NCBI GenBank assembly: GCA_034189035.1
Contig: JAXHVA010000007.1
Span: 17,609-81,608 of the forward strand
Direction: 5' to 3'
DNA: 64,000 bases
Source: JAUXFK01 sp034189035
GTDB lineage: Bacteria; Desulfobacterota; UBA8473
Shown: piece after piece, positions 35,637 to 43,872 of the stretch
How the letters are laid out: every line of letters starts with the position of its first letter
Position numbering within the stretch: the first letter of the stretch is position 1
Notes under the pieces: model-generated
Told to the model about the DNA's origin: nothing
What the model saw: only the letters and a program-made list of their open reading frames with translations
Databases searched by the model: none
Made by a program: the position numbers and the translations under genes

Positions 35637-36684
35637 TTCAAAATTTGGATACATTCACCGAAGATCAAAAATACAGGAAGCTGGTATTGCTGTTATATGT
35701 CTTAGGGAAGCTGGTCTTGATCTGGCTGAAAGACTCTCTGGATTTCTGCCCGGTGTAAAGATATATGCTTACGACTCATCAGATAGAAAAAACCCAAACG
35801 TGCGGAGATTTTCTTCCTTAACGGTACTGATGGAAAAGATATGGCTTCATTACGATGCCTATGTATTTATTATGGCTGTGGGTATTGTGGTAAGAGTAAT
35901 AGCCCCTCTCATAAGGGATAAGAAGATAGACCCCGCTGTAGTAGTCATTGATGAAAAGGCCGCGTTTGTCATAAGCCTCTTAAGCGGGCATATTGGGGGA
36001 GCGAACAGATTAACTTCAAAGATAGCGGGGTTTCTCAAAGCTCATGCAGTAATAACCACTGGATCGGATGTGAATGAAAAGACCGCCCTTGACATATGGG
36101 CATTGGAGAGAGATCTCTATGTGGAAGACTGGGAGAAATTGAAGAGACTGAGTGCCCGTATCGTAAATGGAGAAAATGTAAGTGCATTCGTAGATAGCCT
36201 CGTCTACGAACTGCCAAAGGAATTGACGAGGGTCTCCTCTCCAAAGGATGCTTTGCTTATTATAACAAACAGGGTAATGCCTTACGAAGCATTGTATCTC
36301 AGGCCGAGGAACCTGGTGCTTGGCATCGGATGCAATAAGGGCACTGAAGAAAAAGAGATAGTGGATGTCATAGAAAGCGTTTTCAGTACGAATAGGTTTT
36401 CTTTACATTCCATAAGAAATTTAGCTACTATTGACCTAAAAAAAACAGAAAAGGGGCTAATCTCTTTTGCAAAGAGACACGGATTTCTAATCGACTTTTT
36501 TCCTAAGGAGAAACTCAATAGGGTGAGGAACGTAAAGAGTTCCGAGGCTTCTATTAAGGCCACAGGCGCCAGGGCAGTAGCAGAACCATCTGCCATTTTG
36601 TCGGCTCGTTCTGCTCTTGTTATCGAAAAACAGAAAAGGGGGAATGTAACATTAGCAGTGGCAAACTCTACATTGTTGGGATAG
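35620..36684 (+). CDS. cbiG: Cobalt-precorrin-5A hydrolase (CbiG)
   Basis: CbiG opens the delta-lactone of cobalt-precorrin-5A and releases acetaldehyde, which is specific to the anaerobic pathway. The 354-residue protein has the N-terminal domain with VFIMAVGIVVRVIAPLI, DPAVVVIDEKAAFVISLLSGHIGGANRLT and AVITTGSDVNEKTALD, and the C-terminal CbiG domain with LVLGIGCNKGTEEKEI and ATIDLKKTEKGL. I chose the ATG at 35620, which has AAAGGA 8-13 bases upstream. An ATG at 35602 would add six residues. It overlaps cbiF by 17 bp. Its 3' end overlaps the conserved N-terminus of cbiH in another frame. Confidence 0.92.
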   Translation: MDTESNSKFGYIHRRSKIQEAGIAVICLREAGLDLAERLSGFLPGVKIYAYDSSDRKNPNVRRFSSLTVLMEKIWLHYDAYVFIMAVGIVVRVIAPLIRDKKIDPAVVVIDEKAAFVISLLSGHIGGANRLTSKIAGFLKAHAVITTGSDVNEKTALDIWALERDLYVEDWEKLKRLSARIVNGENVSAFVDSLVYELPKELTRVSSPKDALLIITNRVMPYEALYLRPRNLVLGIGCNKGTEEKEIVDVIESVFSTNRFSLHSIRNLATIDLKKTEKGLISFAKRHGFLIDFFPKEKLNRVRNVKSSEASIKATGARAVAEPSAILSARSALVIEKQKRGNVTLAVANSTLLG

Positions 36685-37469
36685 GTCCTGGGGGTATGGA
36701 TCACCTTACGCCCAGGGCAAGGGCTGCAATTGACTCGTCAGGGGTAGTCGTGGGGTATAAAACCTACCTTGACCTAGTCAGACCACTTCTTGTGGGAAAG
36801 GAGGTTATCTCTTCAGGGATGATGCAGGAAAAACACAGGTGTACCAAGGCTGTAGAGGTTGCCTCTGCAGGCAGTTATGTGTCGATTGTAAGCGGTGGGG
36901 ATCCAGGAATCTACGGCATGGCCGGCTTGGTCTTTGAAATTCTTTCATTGCGAAGTGGATTGCAGCCCTGTATTGAACTTGAAGTTGTTCCAGGCGTAGC
37001 CGCCATCAATGCCAGTGCCTCAAGGCTTGGCGCACCCCTCATGCATGATTTTGCATCGATAAGCCTCAGCGATCTGTTAACCCCGTGGGAGGTTATCGCA
37101 AAGAGACTTGAGGCAGCGTCATCCGCCGATTTTGTCATCGTGCTTTACAATCCGAAAAGCAAGGGGAGGACACAACAGATTGCAAGGGCGAGGGATACAG
37201 TCCTCAAATACAGAGACGGAAACACCCCGGTGGGGATCGTCAGGAATGCTGCAAGGGATGATGAGACCATAACGATCACCACGTTAAATAAGATGCTCCA
37301 AAGCCTTATTGACATGCAAAGTACGGTAATAATAGGAAATACACAGACCTTTCAATGGGGGAATTTTATGATTACGCCAAGGGGATATATGGTCAGGGAT
37401 CAAAAAAGAGAAACTCTTGAATTGAGAGATGAGGGGGGTGATTTGACTGAGGTGAAAGATGGTATCTAG
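36651..37469 (+). CDS. cbiH: Cobalt-precorrin-3 C17-methyltransferase (CbiH), unusual start
   Basis: CbiH methylates C17 with ring contraction. Family features are VVGYKTYLDLVRP, VSIVSGGDPGIYGMAGLV, VVPGVAAINASASRLGAPLMHDFASISLSD (shown in part) and FVIVLYNPKSKGR. The first ATG in frame, at 36696, would cut off the SAM-binding strand and loop. Immediately upstream the same frame encodes GKLYIVGIGPGG (from 36660), the expected N-terminus. No ATG, GTG or TTG exists in frame between there and a point well inside cbiG. I place the start at the ATT at 36651, which has AAGGGGG 9-15 bases upstream. Alternatives are a -1 frameshift from cbiG on the run of five G at 36638-36642, giving a CbiG-CbiH fusion, or an indel in the assembly. 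Product identity is secure; the start is not. Confidence 0.85.
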   Translation: MSSGKLYIVGIGPGGMDHLTPRARAAIDSSGVVVGYKTYLDLVRPLLVGKEVISSGMMQEKHRCTKAVEVASAGSYVSIVSGGDPGIYGMAGLVFEILSLRSGLQPCIELEVVPGVAAINASASRLGAPLMHDFASISLSDLLTPWEVIAKRLEAASSADFVIVLYNPKSKGRTQQIARARDTVLKYRDGNTPVGIVRNAARDDETITITTLNKMLQSLIDMQSTVIIGNTQTFQWGNFMITPRGYMVRDQKRETLELRDEGGDLTEVKDGI

Positions 37470-38832
37470 GGCTCTTGTCATAGCAGGAACTCACAGCGGT
37501 TCGGGAAAGACTACAGTGAGTATCGGCCTTATGGCCGCTCTCAAAAGGCAGGGGCATATTGTACAACCGTTTAAGATCGGCCCGGATTACATAGATCCCG
37601 GCTTTCACATGAGGGCATGTGGGATGCCTTCTTATAATCTCGATACATGGATGATGGGAGACCAAGGTGTAAGAGAAACCTTCTTCAATAAAAGCAGATC
37701 TGCAGATATCGCCCTTATAGAGGGGGTAATGGGGCTCTTTGACGGTCGAAACGATTCAAGGGCAACATCGAGCACAGCCCATGTTGCGATGCTCTTGGAT
37801 CTTCCTATAATCCTTATCGTCGATGGGAGTTCAATGGCCCAGAGTGCCGGAGCAATCGTTTACGGTTTTGAGAACTATATGCAAGGGGTGCAGATCGCGG
37901 GTGTTATCTTTAACAACGTTGCAGGGGAAACCCATTACAGAATGCTAAGAGAAGCGGTAAAAAAAAGATGTAAGGCAGAAGTACTCGGTTATATACCAAG
38001 AGATCACGGAATCTCAATACCTGAACGTCATCTCGGTCTCGTCTCGTTTTGGGAGGAGAAAGGCCTTTCAGAGATCCTGGAAAAGCTTGCAGAGCTCATC
38101 AGCAGGCATATCGATATCGAACGGCTTGTATATGATGGTGTAAGAGAAGAAGACCAATTAATACAGGATTCTTCATATTCTGCTGTTTGCACGTGTGCAA
38201 ATCCTCAAGTCCGTATTGCAGTTGCCTTTGATGATGCTTTCTGGTTTTATTATCAGGAAAACCTTGATATACTCAGAGACGCTGGAGCAGAACTTGTCTT
38301 TTTTAGCCCTCTTAAAGATGAAGAGCTTCCCCCCCATACAGTGGGTATATATCTTGGCGGTGGCTATCCGGAACTTTATGCCAGCAGACTCTCTGAAAAT
38401 AAGGCCATGTGTGAGGCCATCTGGAGATGGGCAATTAAGGGAGGAGCAATCTATGCCGAATGTGGCGGTTTTATGTATCTGACAGAAGGGATATATGATC
38501 TGAATGGAAATTATTATACGATGGCAGGGGTGTACAAAACGAAGACTAAAATAGCCGGATCGCGTCTCAGACTGGGGTATAAAGAAGTCGAATTCCTCGA
38601 TAGAACGATCCTTGGAAAGAAGGGTGACCGGGTAAGGGGCCATGAATTTCACTACTCAGAACTTCTATCGCCTCCTGAAAATGTCACGAAAGTATACAGC
38701 GTAGATTCAAAAAACGAAGGGTATAGAGTGAAGAACAGCCTCTCAAGCTATATCCATATACATTTTAAGAGCAACGATCGTATCGGTGAAAGTTTTCTGA
38801 CATTTTGCAAGGAACAAAGCCGAAGTTTATGA
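37459..38832 (+). CDS. cbiA: Cobyrinic acid a,c-diamide synthase (CbiA)
   Basis: A 457-residue ATP- and glutamine-dependent amidotransferase that amidates the a and c carboxyls of cobyrinic acid. It has the P-loop AGTHSGSGKTTVSIGL near residues 9-24, KIGPDYIDPGFH, LIEGVMGLFDGR, GVIFNNVAGETHYRML and the glutaminase nucleophile in YAECGGFMYLTEG. The C-terminus carries RGHEFHYSEL. The ATG overlaps the end of cbiH by 11 bp. It is the last gene of the riboswitch 2 operon before a repeat element. Confidence 0.95.
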   Translation: MVSRALVIAGTHSGSGKTTVSIGLMAALKRQGHIVQPFKIGPDYIDPGFHMRACGMPSYNLDTWMMGDQGVRETFFNKSRSADIALIEGVMGLFDGRNDSRATSSTAHVAMLLDLPIILIVDGSSMAQSAGAIVYGFENYMQGVQIAGVIFNNVAGETHYRMLREAVKKRCKAEVLGYIPRDHGISIPERHLGLVSFWEEKGLSEILEKLAELISRHIDIERLVYDGVREEDQLIQDSSYSAVCTCANPQVRIAVAFDDAFWFYYQENLDILRDAGAELVFFSPLKDEELPPHTVGIYLGGGYPELYASRLSENKAMCEAIWRWAIKGGAIYAECGGFMYLTEGIYDLNGNYYTMAGVYKTKTKIAGSRLRLGYKEVEFLDRTILGKKGDRVRGHEFHYSELLSPPENVTKVYSVDSKNEGYRVKNSLSSYIHIHFKSNDRIGESFLTFCKEQSRSL

Positions 38833-38886
38833 TGCCTTATTCCCTAAGCCGGATAATCTGGAGCCAAAAAGGCTTTAACAAGTTGC

Positions 38887-39150
38887 AACAGTTTAGCTTT
38901 TTAAAAAGAGTGGCTTCAGCAACAATCAAATTTTAATCCGTGTAAAACTCGCATCCAAGTGAGCGTAAAGAAAGAACAGTATATAGCCATTCAATTCAGT
39001 AGCTCCATTATTAATTATCAGACATTAAATGTGAGGTTATCCCCTGTTTTTTCTTAACGCACATTAAGGCACTCAGGCAATACACGCATTAAAATTTGAC
39101 CGTCGTTGAAGCTTGATCATGGTTTACTATTTCATAAAGTTAAATTCACA
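38887..39150. repeat. Dispersed imperfect-palindrome repeat, copy B
   Basis: The palindromic core at 38912-39112 begins GGCTTCAGCAACAATCAAAT and ends with ATTTGACCGTCGTTGAAGC, which pair over most of their length. An inner pair (AAGTGAGCGTAAAGAAAG near 38956, and TTTCTTAACGCACATT near 39050) also folds. The outer flanks, AACAGTTTAGCTTTTT on the left and CTATTTCATAAAGTT on the right, are shared with copy C at 42503. It is noncoding and fills most of the 437-bp gap between cbiA and cbiC; nothing else was seen there. Confidence 0.78.
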
Positions 39151-39269
39151 AAAAAAAGTAGCAACGCCTTTATAAACAAAAGGTTTTTCGGACATAACAA
39201 AATATTTCTTTCCATTTTTGCAAGAATTTTACAACTGCGGACCTGAGGAAAACGAGAGAGGACATTCGT

Positions 39270-39929
39270 ATGAACAAAGGAACAGAGATTGAGAAAAGAA
39301 GCTTTGAGATTATTGCTGAAAAGATGAGAGGAAGAGAATTTGAAGAATCTCAGCGAGCAATTGTAATGCGGGTTATCCATGCAACCGGGGACTTTGATTT
39401 TGAGGACAACCTCAAATTCCACCCCAGAGCCATAGAGGCAGGTATAATGGCCTTAAAGAGTGGAAAGGATATACTCGTTGATGTGAATATGGTCGCTGCC
39501 GGAATAAACAGGCAACTCCTTGCGCGATTTGGAGGAGATATCATATCCAAAATTGCTGAAGTTGGAAATGAGGCGGTCAAAGAGAGAAAGACAAGGGCTG
39601 AGGTGGCTATTCAAAGAGCAATGAATCAAAACGTAGGTATTGTCGCAATCGGCAATGCACCCACTGCTCTTTTTAAGGCGATCGAGCTTATTGATAAAGG
39701 AGGGCATAAACCCTGTCTTGTAATAGGTGTACCTGTTGGTTTTGTAAACGCAGAGGAATCAAAGGAGGCGCTATCAAAGAAATCCTATCCATTCATAACG
39801 AGTCTTGGCAGAAAAGGCGGCAGTCATGTTGCGGTTGCCATTGTAAACGGAATACTCAGACTCGCTGTGGGTTACGAATTCGACTTTCAATATGGACACA
39901 CGAATCAAGATCCTTATCAACACGTTTAA
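39270..39929 (+). CDS. cbiC: Cobalt-precorrin-8 methylmutase (CbiC)
   Basis: CbiC moves the C11 methyl to C12, forming cobyrinic acid. The 219-residue protein has VMRVIHATGDFDFEDNLKFH with the likely catalytic His, ILVDVNMVAAGINRQLL, VAIGNAPTALFKAIEL and GVPVGFVNAEESKEAL, ending LGRKGGSHVAVAIVNGIL. All are CbiC/CobH signatures and the length is typical. It opens a new transcription block after repeat copy B, and is followed after 16 bp by cbiB. Confidence 0.95.
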   Translation: MNKGTEIEKRSFEIIAEKMRGREFEESQRAIVMRVIHATGDFDFEDNLKFHPRAIEAGIMALKSGKDILVDVNMVAAGINRQLLARFGGDIISKIAEVGNEAVKERKTRAEVAIQRAMNQNVGIVAIGNAPTALFKAIELIDKGGHKPCLVIGVPVGFVNAEESKEALSKKSYPFITSLGRKGGSHVAVAIVNGILRLAVGYEFDFQYGHTNQDPYQHV

Positions 39930-39945
39930 CCAGATCAGAATATAA

Positions 39946-40896
39946 ATGACACCAACTGTTTTCTTTTGTGCATTTATCGTCGATATGATATTTGGGGACC
40001 CACATTGGTTTCCCCATCCTATAGTCATGATCGGTCAGTTTATAAATTTTTCAGAGGGTATTATTCGTCGTAGCGCAAAGATTATAAATGAGAGGACCGG
40101 GGGGATCATCTTATGGTTCGTTACGGTTTTTTTCACGTATTTGATAGCCTGGGGGTTGATCAAATCTTCACTTTTCATAAGTCCCCTGTTCAGCATGATT
40201 GTAATGGTCTTACTTGGCTCATTGACCCTTGCACTAAGATCGCTTTTTGAAGAGAGCAAAATGGTCCTCAGTGTCCTGAATTCAGGTAATATTGAAGAGG
40301 CCAGGATTCGCCTCTCCATGATCGTGAGCAGGGATACACAAGATCTGAGCGAGCAGGAAATATATCGAGCAATTATTGAGACAGTATCAGAGAATCTGTC
40401 GGACGGCATCATTGCACCCATGTTTTATTTGGCTTTGGGCGGTGTTCCTTTGGCCATGGTTTACAAGGCAGTAAATACCCTCGATTCAATGGTGGGATAC
40501 AAAACACCCAGATATAGAGATATTGGCTGTTTCAGTGCAAAGATGGATGATATATTCAATTGGATACCTTCAAGGATCACTGGCCTGGCTATTATAGTAT
40601 CCGCTTTTTTCTTGAGACTCAACTGGAAGGATTCTTGGAGAGTTATGCGAAGAGACGGCAGAAACCACAAAAGTCCGAACAGCGGAATACCAGAGGCTGC
40701 AATGGCCGGTTCACTGGGCATACAGGTTGGCGGTAAAAACAGATACTTTGGGACGATCGTATACAAACCGACGATCGGTGACAGAACAAGACAGACGGAG
40801 ACAAGAGATATAAAAAAGTCATGGGCAGTTATGTTTTTATCTTCTTTGTTGATGGCCCTTGTATGTACGATGGTTCTTTGGATAATAGAGAAATGA
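39946..40896 (+). CDS. cbiB: Adenosylcobinamide-phosphate synthase (CbiB)
   Basis: An inner-membrane enzyme that attaches aminopropanol (phosphate) to adenosylcobyric acid. The 316 residues include DMIFGDPHWFPHPIVMIG at the N-terminus, VSRDTQDLSEQEIYRA, ETVSENLSDGIIAPMFYLA, YKAVNTLDSMVGYK and NSGIPEAAMAGSLGIQVGG, which are the family landmarks, and four to five membrane segments. Its stop overlaps the start of cobD by 4 bp. This agrees with their linked reactions, since CobD makes the aminopropanol phosphate that CbiB uses. Confidence 0.95.
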   Translation: MTPTVFFCAFIVDMIFGDPHWFPHPIVMIGQFINFSEGIIRRSAKIINERTGGIILWFVTVFFTYLIAWGLIKSSLFISPLFSMIVMVLLGSLTLALRSLFEESKMVLSVLNSGNIEEARIRLSMIVSRDTQDLSEQEIYRAIIETVSENLSDGIIAPMFYLALGGVPLAMVYKAVNTLDSMVGYKTPRYRDIGCFSAKMDDIFNWIPSRITGLAIIVSAFFLRLNWKDSWRVMRRDGRNHKSPNSGIPEAAMAGSLGIQVGGKNRYFGTIVYKPTIGDRTRQTETRDIKKSWAVMFLSSLLMALVCTMVLWIIEK

Positions 40897-41972
40897 AAAG
40901 CAAACATGGCGGAAATATTTTTGAACTTTCAAGAAGATATGGGATTGATGCGGCCAGTATTATTGATTTTAGCGCAAATATCAATCCACTAGGATACTCA
41001 TCCCGAGTGCGCAAAGCCTTGATAAGGGAAATTGATTCTATCCTGAATTATCCTGATGTTACTTCATTTGAGCTCGTATCGGGATTATCGCAGTATCATG
41101 GTATTGTTCAGGATAGTATCCTTGTTGGGAATGGTTCCACAGAATTTATCTATTTAATACCTGTGGTATTTAAGCCCAAAAAAGCACTTATCGTTGTCCC
41201 TTCCTTCAGTGAGTATGAAAATGGCCTTAAGATGATCAATTGCGAAGTCTTGTATTTCCAGACAACACCGGAGACTGACTTTTCAATTGATATCCCCGCA
41301 CTGTGTTCTACTCTAGAAGAGGGTTTCGATATTTTATATCTATGCAATCCGGCAAACCCGACCGGGTGTTTAACCGCAACAGATGACATCCGTAATATCA
41401 TTACATGTGCCAGAAAAGCCGGAGCAATTGCAGTAATTGATGAGGTCTTCATCGACTTTATCGAAGAAGTGTCTGTCAAAAGAGATGTCCTACGATTTGA
41501 TAACCTGATCGTTATAAGATCCGTTACAAAGTTCTTTGGTATTCCAGGGCTTCGAATCGGCTATATCATCGCCTCTCAACCATACATTGAAAAGATAAGG
41601 CAGAATAGACCTCCATGGTCTGTCAATGCCCTGGGGGAGAAAGCAGCGCTGGAAGCCCTTTCAGATAAAGGCTACATAAAGGATACAAGGGAATACGTTA
41701 GAGCAGAAAGAGAATTCTTAAGAAATGAACTGGATAAGATTCCCGGATTCAAGACATATAACAGTGCGGCAAACTTTCTCCTTGTTTTCATGGAAAGCCA
41801 AATCGGTATGAACGCAAAAGAACTAGCAGAGCGGTTAGCTCAACATGGTATACTGATTAGAGATTGCAGTAATTTCCAGAGTCTCGGGCATCATTACTTT
41901 CGGATAGCTGTAAAGAGGCATGAAGAGAATATTGTATTAATAGACAGATTGAAAAAGGCGATCAGATGGTAA
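40893..41972 (+). CDS. cobD: Threonine-phosphate decarboxylase (CobD)
   Basis: A PLP enzyme that decarboxylates L-threonine-O-3-phosphate to (R)-1-amino-2-propanol phosphate for CbiB. I place the start at the ATG overlapping the cbiB stop, giving 359 residues beginning MKSKHGGNIFELSRRYG, the family's normal beginning; an upstream ATG at 40821 lies inside cbiB. Motifs are DFSANINPLGYS, NGSTEFIYL, CNPANPTGCLT, DEVFIDF and the PLP-binding Lys in RSVTKFFGIPGLRIGY. No kinase (PduX) gene for threonine phosphate is visible nearby. Confidence 0.93.
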   Translation: MKSKHGGNIFELSRRYGIDAASIIDFSANINPLGYSSRVRKALIREIDSILNYPDVTSFELVSGLSQYHGIVQDSILVGNGSTEFIYLIPVVFKPKKALIVVPSFSEYENGLKMINCEVLYFQTTPETDFSIDIPALCSTLEEGFDILYLCNPANPTGCLTATDDIRNIITCARKAGAIAVIDEVFIDFIEEVSVKRDVLRFDNLIVIRSVTKFFGIPGLRIGYIIASQPYIEKIRQNRPPWSVNALGEKAALEALSDKGYIKDTREYVRAEREFLRNELDKIPGFKTYNSAANFLLVFMESQIGMNAKELAERLAQHGILIRDCSNFQSLGHHYFRIAVKRHEENIVLIDRLKKAIRW

Positions 41973-42484
41973 TATTTGTGACAGGTGGTGCGAAAAGCGG
42001 TAAAAGTTGTTTCGCCCAGGCACTTGCTGAGGGTTTGAAGGGAAGGAGACTCTTCCTGGCTACGGCAAAGCCCCTGGATGAAGAGATGATGATACGGATC
42101 GAAAAACATCGCGAAGACAGGGGCGATCGCTGGGACACAAAGGAGGAAGAGGTTTATATTGGAAAGGCAGTCCGATCGTTAATAGATACATATGATATAA
42201 TCCTTGTAGATTGCCTGACAGTTTGGATATCCAACCTCCTTTGTGGATACACAGATCAAGAAGAAAGTATATCAGAGATTATAGAGTATTTCTTTTTGAG
42301 TATAGATGAATTCAAAGGAACAATCATCATCGTATCGAACGAGGTTGGCGCTGGTATAGTCCCAGATAATAGATTGGCAAGGATATATAGAGATCAACTC
42401 GGTTTACTCAACCAAAGAATGGCCAAAAGGGCAGACCAAGTCTATCTGCTTGTTTCCGGCATACCTGTTAAGATAAAGAGTTAA
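41966..42484 (+). CDS. cobU: Adenosylcobinamide kinase / guanylyltransferase (CobU)
   Basis: A bifunctional enzyme that phosphorylates adenosylcobinamide and transfers GMP to it, preparing the nucleotide loop. The 172 residues start with the P-loop TGGAKSGKSCFAQ (6-18). They contain RIEKHREDRGDRWDTKEE with the GMP-accepting His at 48, VDCLTVWISNLL, and SNEVGAGIVPDNRLARIYRD near the end. It overlaps cobD by 7 bp, and is followed by repeat copy C. Confidence 0.95.
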   Translation: MVIFVTGGAKSGKSCFAQALAEGLKGRRLFLATAKPLDEEMMIRIEKHREDRGDRWDTKEEEVYIGKAVRSLIDTYDIILVDCLTVWISNLLCGYTDQEESISEIIEYFFLSIDEFKGTIIIVSNEVGAGIVPDNRLARIYRDQLGLLNQRMAKRADQVYLLVSGIPVKIKS

Positions 42485-42502
42485 GATCATAAAAAGGGAG
42501 GT

Positions 42503-42760
42503 AAGAGTTTAGGTTCTTTAAACGAATGGCTTCAACGACGGTCGGATTTTAATCCATGTAAAACTCGCATCCAAGTGAGCGAAAAAAAGCACAGTATACC
42601 AATCTTAAATTCAGTAACTCCATTATGGACCTATATCAGATATAAAATGTGAGGGGATCCCCTGTTCTTTTTTGCGCTCACTAAAATGCTCAAACAACTA
42701 CACGCATTAAAGTCCGACCGTCGTTGAAGCCTGATGATAAGCCTCTATTTCATAGGGCTA
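42503..42760. repeat. Dispersed imperfect-palindrome repeat, copy C
   Basis: This is the best-preserved copy. The core spans 42528-42731; its first and last 26 bases are reverse complements with one mismatch (GGCTTCAACGACGGTCGGA... at the left). Inner arms GTGAGCGAAAAAAAG and CTTTTTTGCGCTCAC also pair. Flanks match copy B (AGTTTAGGTTCTTTAAA to the left, CTATTTCATAGGGCTAAAA to the right), so the unit may be about 255 bp. It is noncoding and lies between cobU and cobT. Confidence 0.8.
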
Positions 42761-42786
42761 AAATGATATAAAGGGAGATGGATGAA

Positions 42787-43845
42787 ATGTCTAGGAATCT
42801 GCAAGGCATCTTGGATGGCATACACACTTTAAACAAGAAATGTCTAAAGAAAGCCAAGAAAAAATTGGATAGTCTTACCAAGCCCCGCGAAAGCCTTGGC
42901 AAGCTTGAGGCGATTGCACAGAGATACGCAGCTATAAAAGAAGATATGACCCCGCCTATCGAAAATAAGATGATATTTACCTTTGCAGGTGATCATGGTG
43001 TTGTAAAAGAGGGTGTAAGCGCCTTTCCAAAAAAGGTCACTGTGCAGATGGTCCTCAATATGCTAAGTGGAGGAGCTGCCGTTAGTGTCCTTGCCAGACA
43101 TGCCGGGGCAAAGGTTGTTGTTGTGGATATAGGCGTTGATCATGACTTTGAACCTGACAGAGGCCTTGTTATAGATAAAGTCGGTTATGGGACAAAGAAT
43201 ATCTTTAATGGTCCTGCCATGTCATACGATGAAGCCCTCCGCTCCATAGAAGTCGGCATGAACCTGGCCTTCGAGTATGCAAACCAGGGGGTTGACATCG
43301 TAGGAACAGGAGAGATGGGCATTGGAAATACCACCCCATCCAGTGCCATATTATCTGTACTTACAGGCCTGCCTGCTAAAGAGTCAACAGGGAGAGGCAC
43401 GGGTATTGATGACAGAACCTTACAAAGGAAGAGAGATGTCATAGAAAAGGCGATCAGTTCAAATCAGCCGAATATAGATGACCCAATAGACATCCTTGCA
43501 AAAGTGGGTGGATTTGAAATAGGAGGCATCGCAGGACTTATCATCGGATGTGCATACCACAGGATACCGGTAGTTGTCGATGGTTTTATATCCACAGCAG
43601 GTGCCCTGATCGCTACTTCGCTTGACAAGACGATAAACGATTATCTCTTTTATTCGCATCTTTCTTCCGAGTCCGGACATAAACGGATGTTGAAGAAGCT
43701 TGGAGGAGAACCGATTTTGGATTTGGATATGAGATTGGGGGAAGGAACAGGCGCAGCCATAGCTATGACAGTGATCGAAGCTGCTGTAAAGATCATAACG
43801 GAAATGGCGACCTTTGAATCTGCAGGGGTTGATGAAGCAATCTAG
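42787..43845 (+). CDS. cobT: Nicotinate-nucleotide:dimethylbenzimidazole phosphoribosyltransferase (CobT)
   Basis: CobT activates the lower-ligand base to its alpha-ribotide, so it would use the benzimidazole made by the bza products. The 352-residue protein has LTKPRESLGKLEAIA, FTFAGDHGVVKEGVSAFP, GEMGIGNTTPSSAIL, KVGGFEIGGIAGLIIG and the C-terminal RLGEGTGAAIAM with the catalytic Glu. I use the ATG at 42787: AAGGGA at 42771-42776 is 10 bases upstream, whereas the ATG at 42778 is too close to it. It is the first gene after repeat copy C, and precedes cobS by 27 bp. Confidence 0.95.
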   Translation: MSRNLQGILDGIHTLNKKCLKKAKKKLDSLTKPRESLGKLEAIAQRYAAIKEDMTPPIENKMIFTFAGDHGVVKEGVSAFPKKVTVQMVLNMLSGGAAVSVLARHAGAKVVVVDIGVDHDFEPDRGLVIDKVGYGTKNIFNGPAMSYDEALRSIEVGMNLAFEYANQGVDIVGTGEMGIGNTTPSSAILSVLTGLPAKESTGRGTGIDDRTLQRKRDVIEKAISSNQPNIDDPIDILAKVGGFEIGGIAGLIIGCAYHRIPVVVDGFISTAGALIATSLDKTINDYLFYSHLSSESGHKRMLKKLGGEPILDLDMRLGEGTGAAIAMTVIEAAVKIITEMATFESAGVDEAI

Positions 43846-43872
43846 CCACGACTGAAGGAAAGGGTAATAGAA

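Noticed and set aside
40821..40892. Longer N-terminus for cobD
   Set aside because: It lies inside cbiB, and the ATGA overlap at 40893 gives the family-typical beginning.
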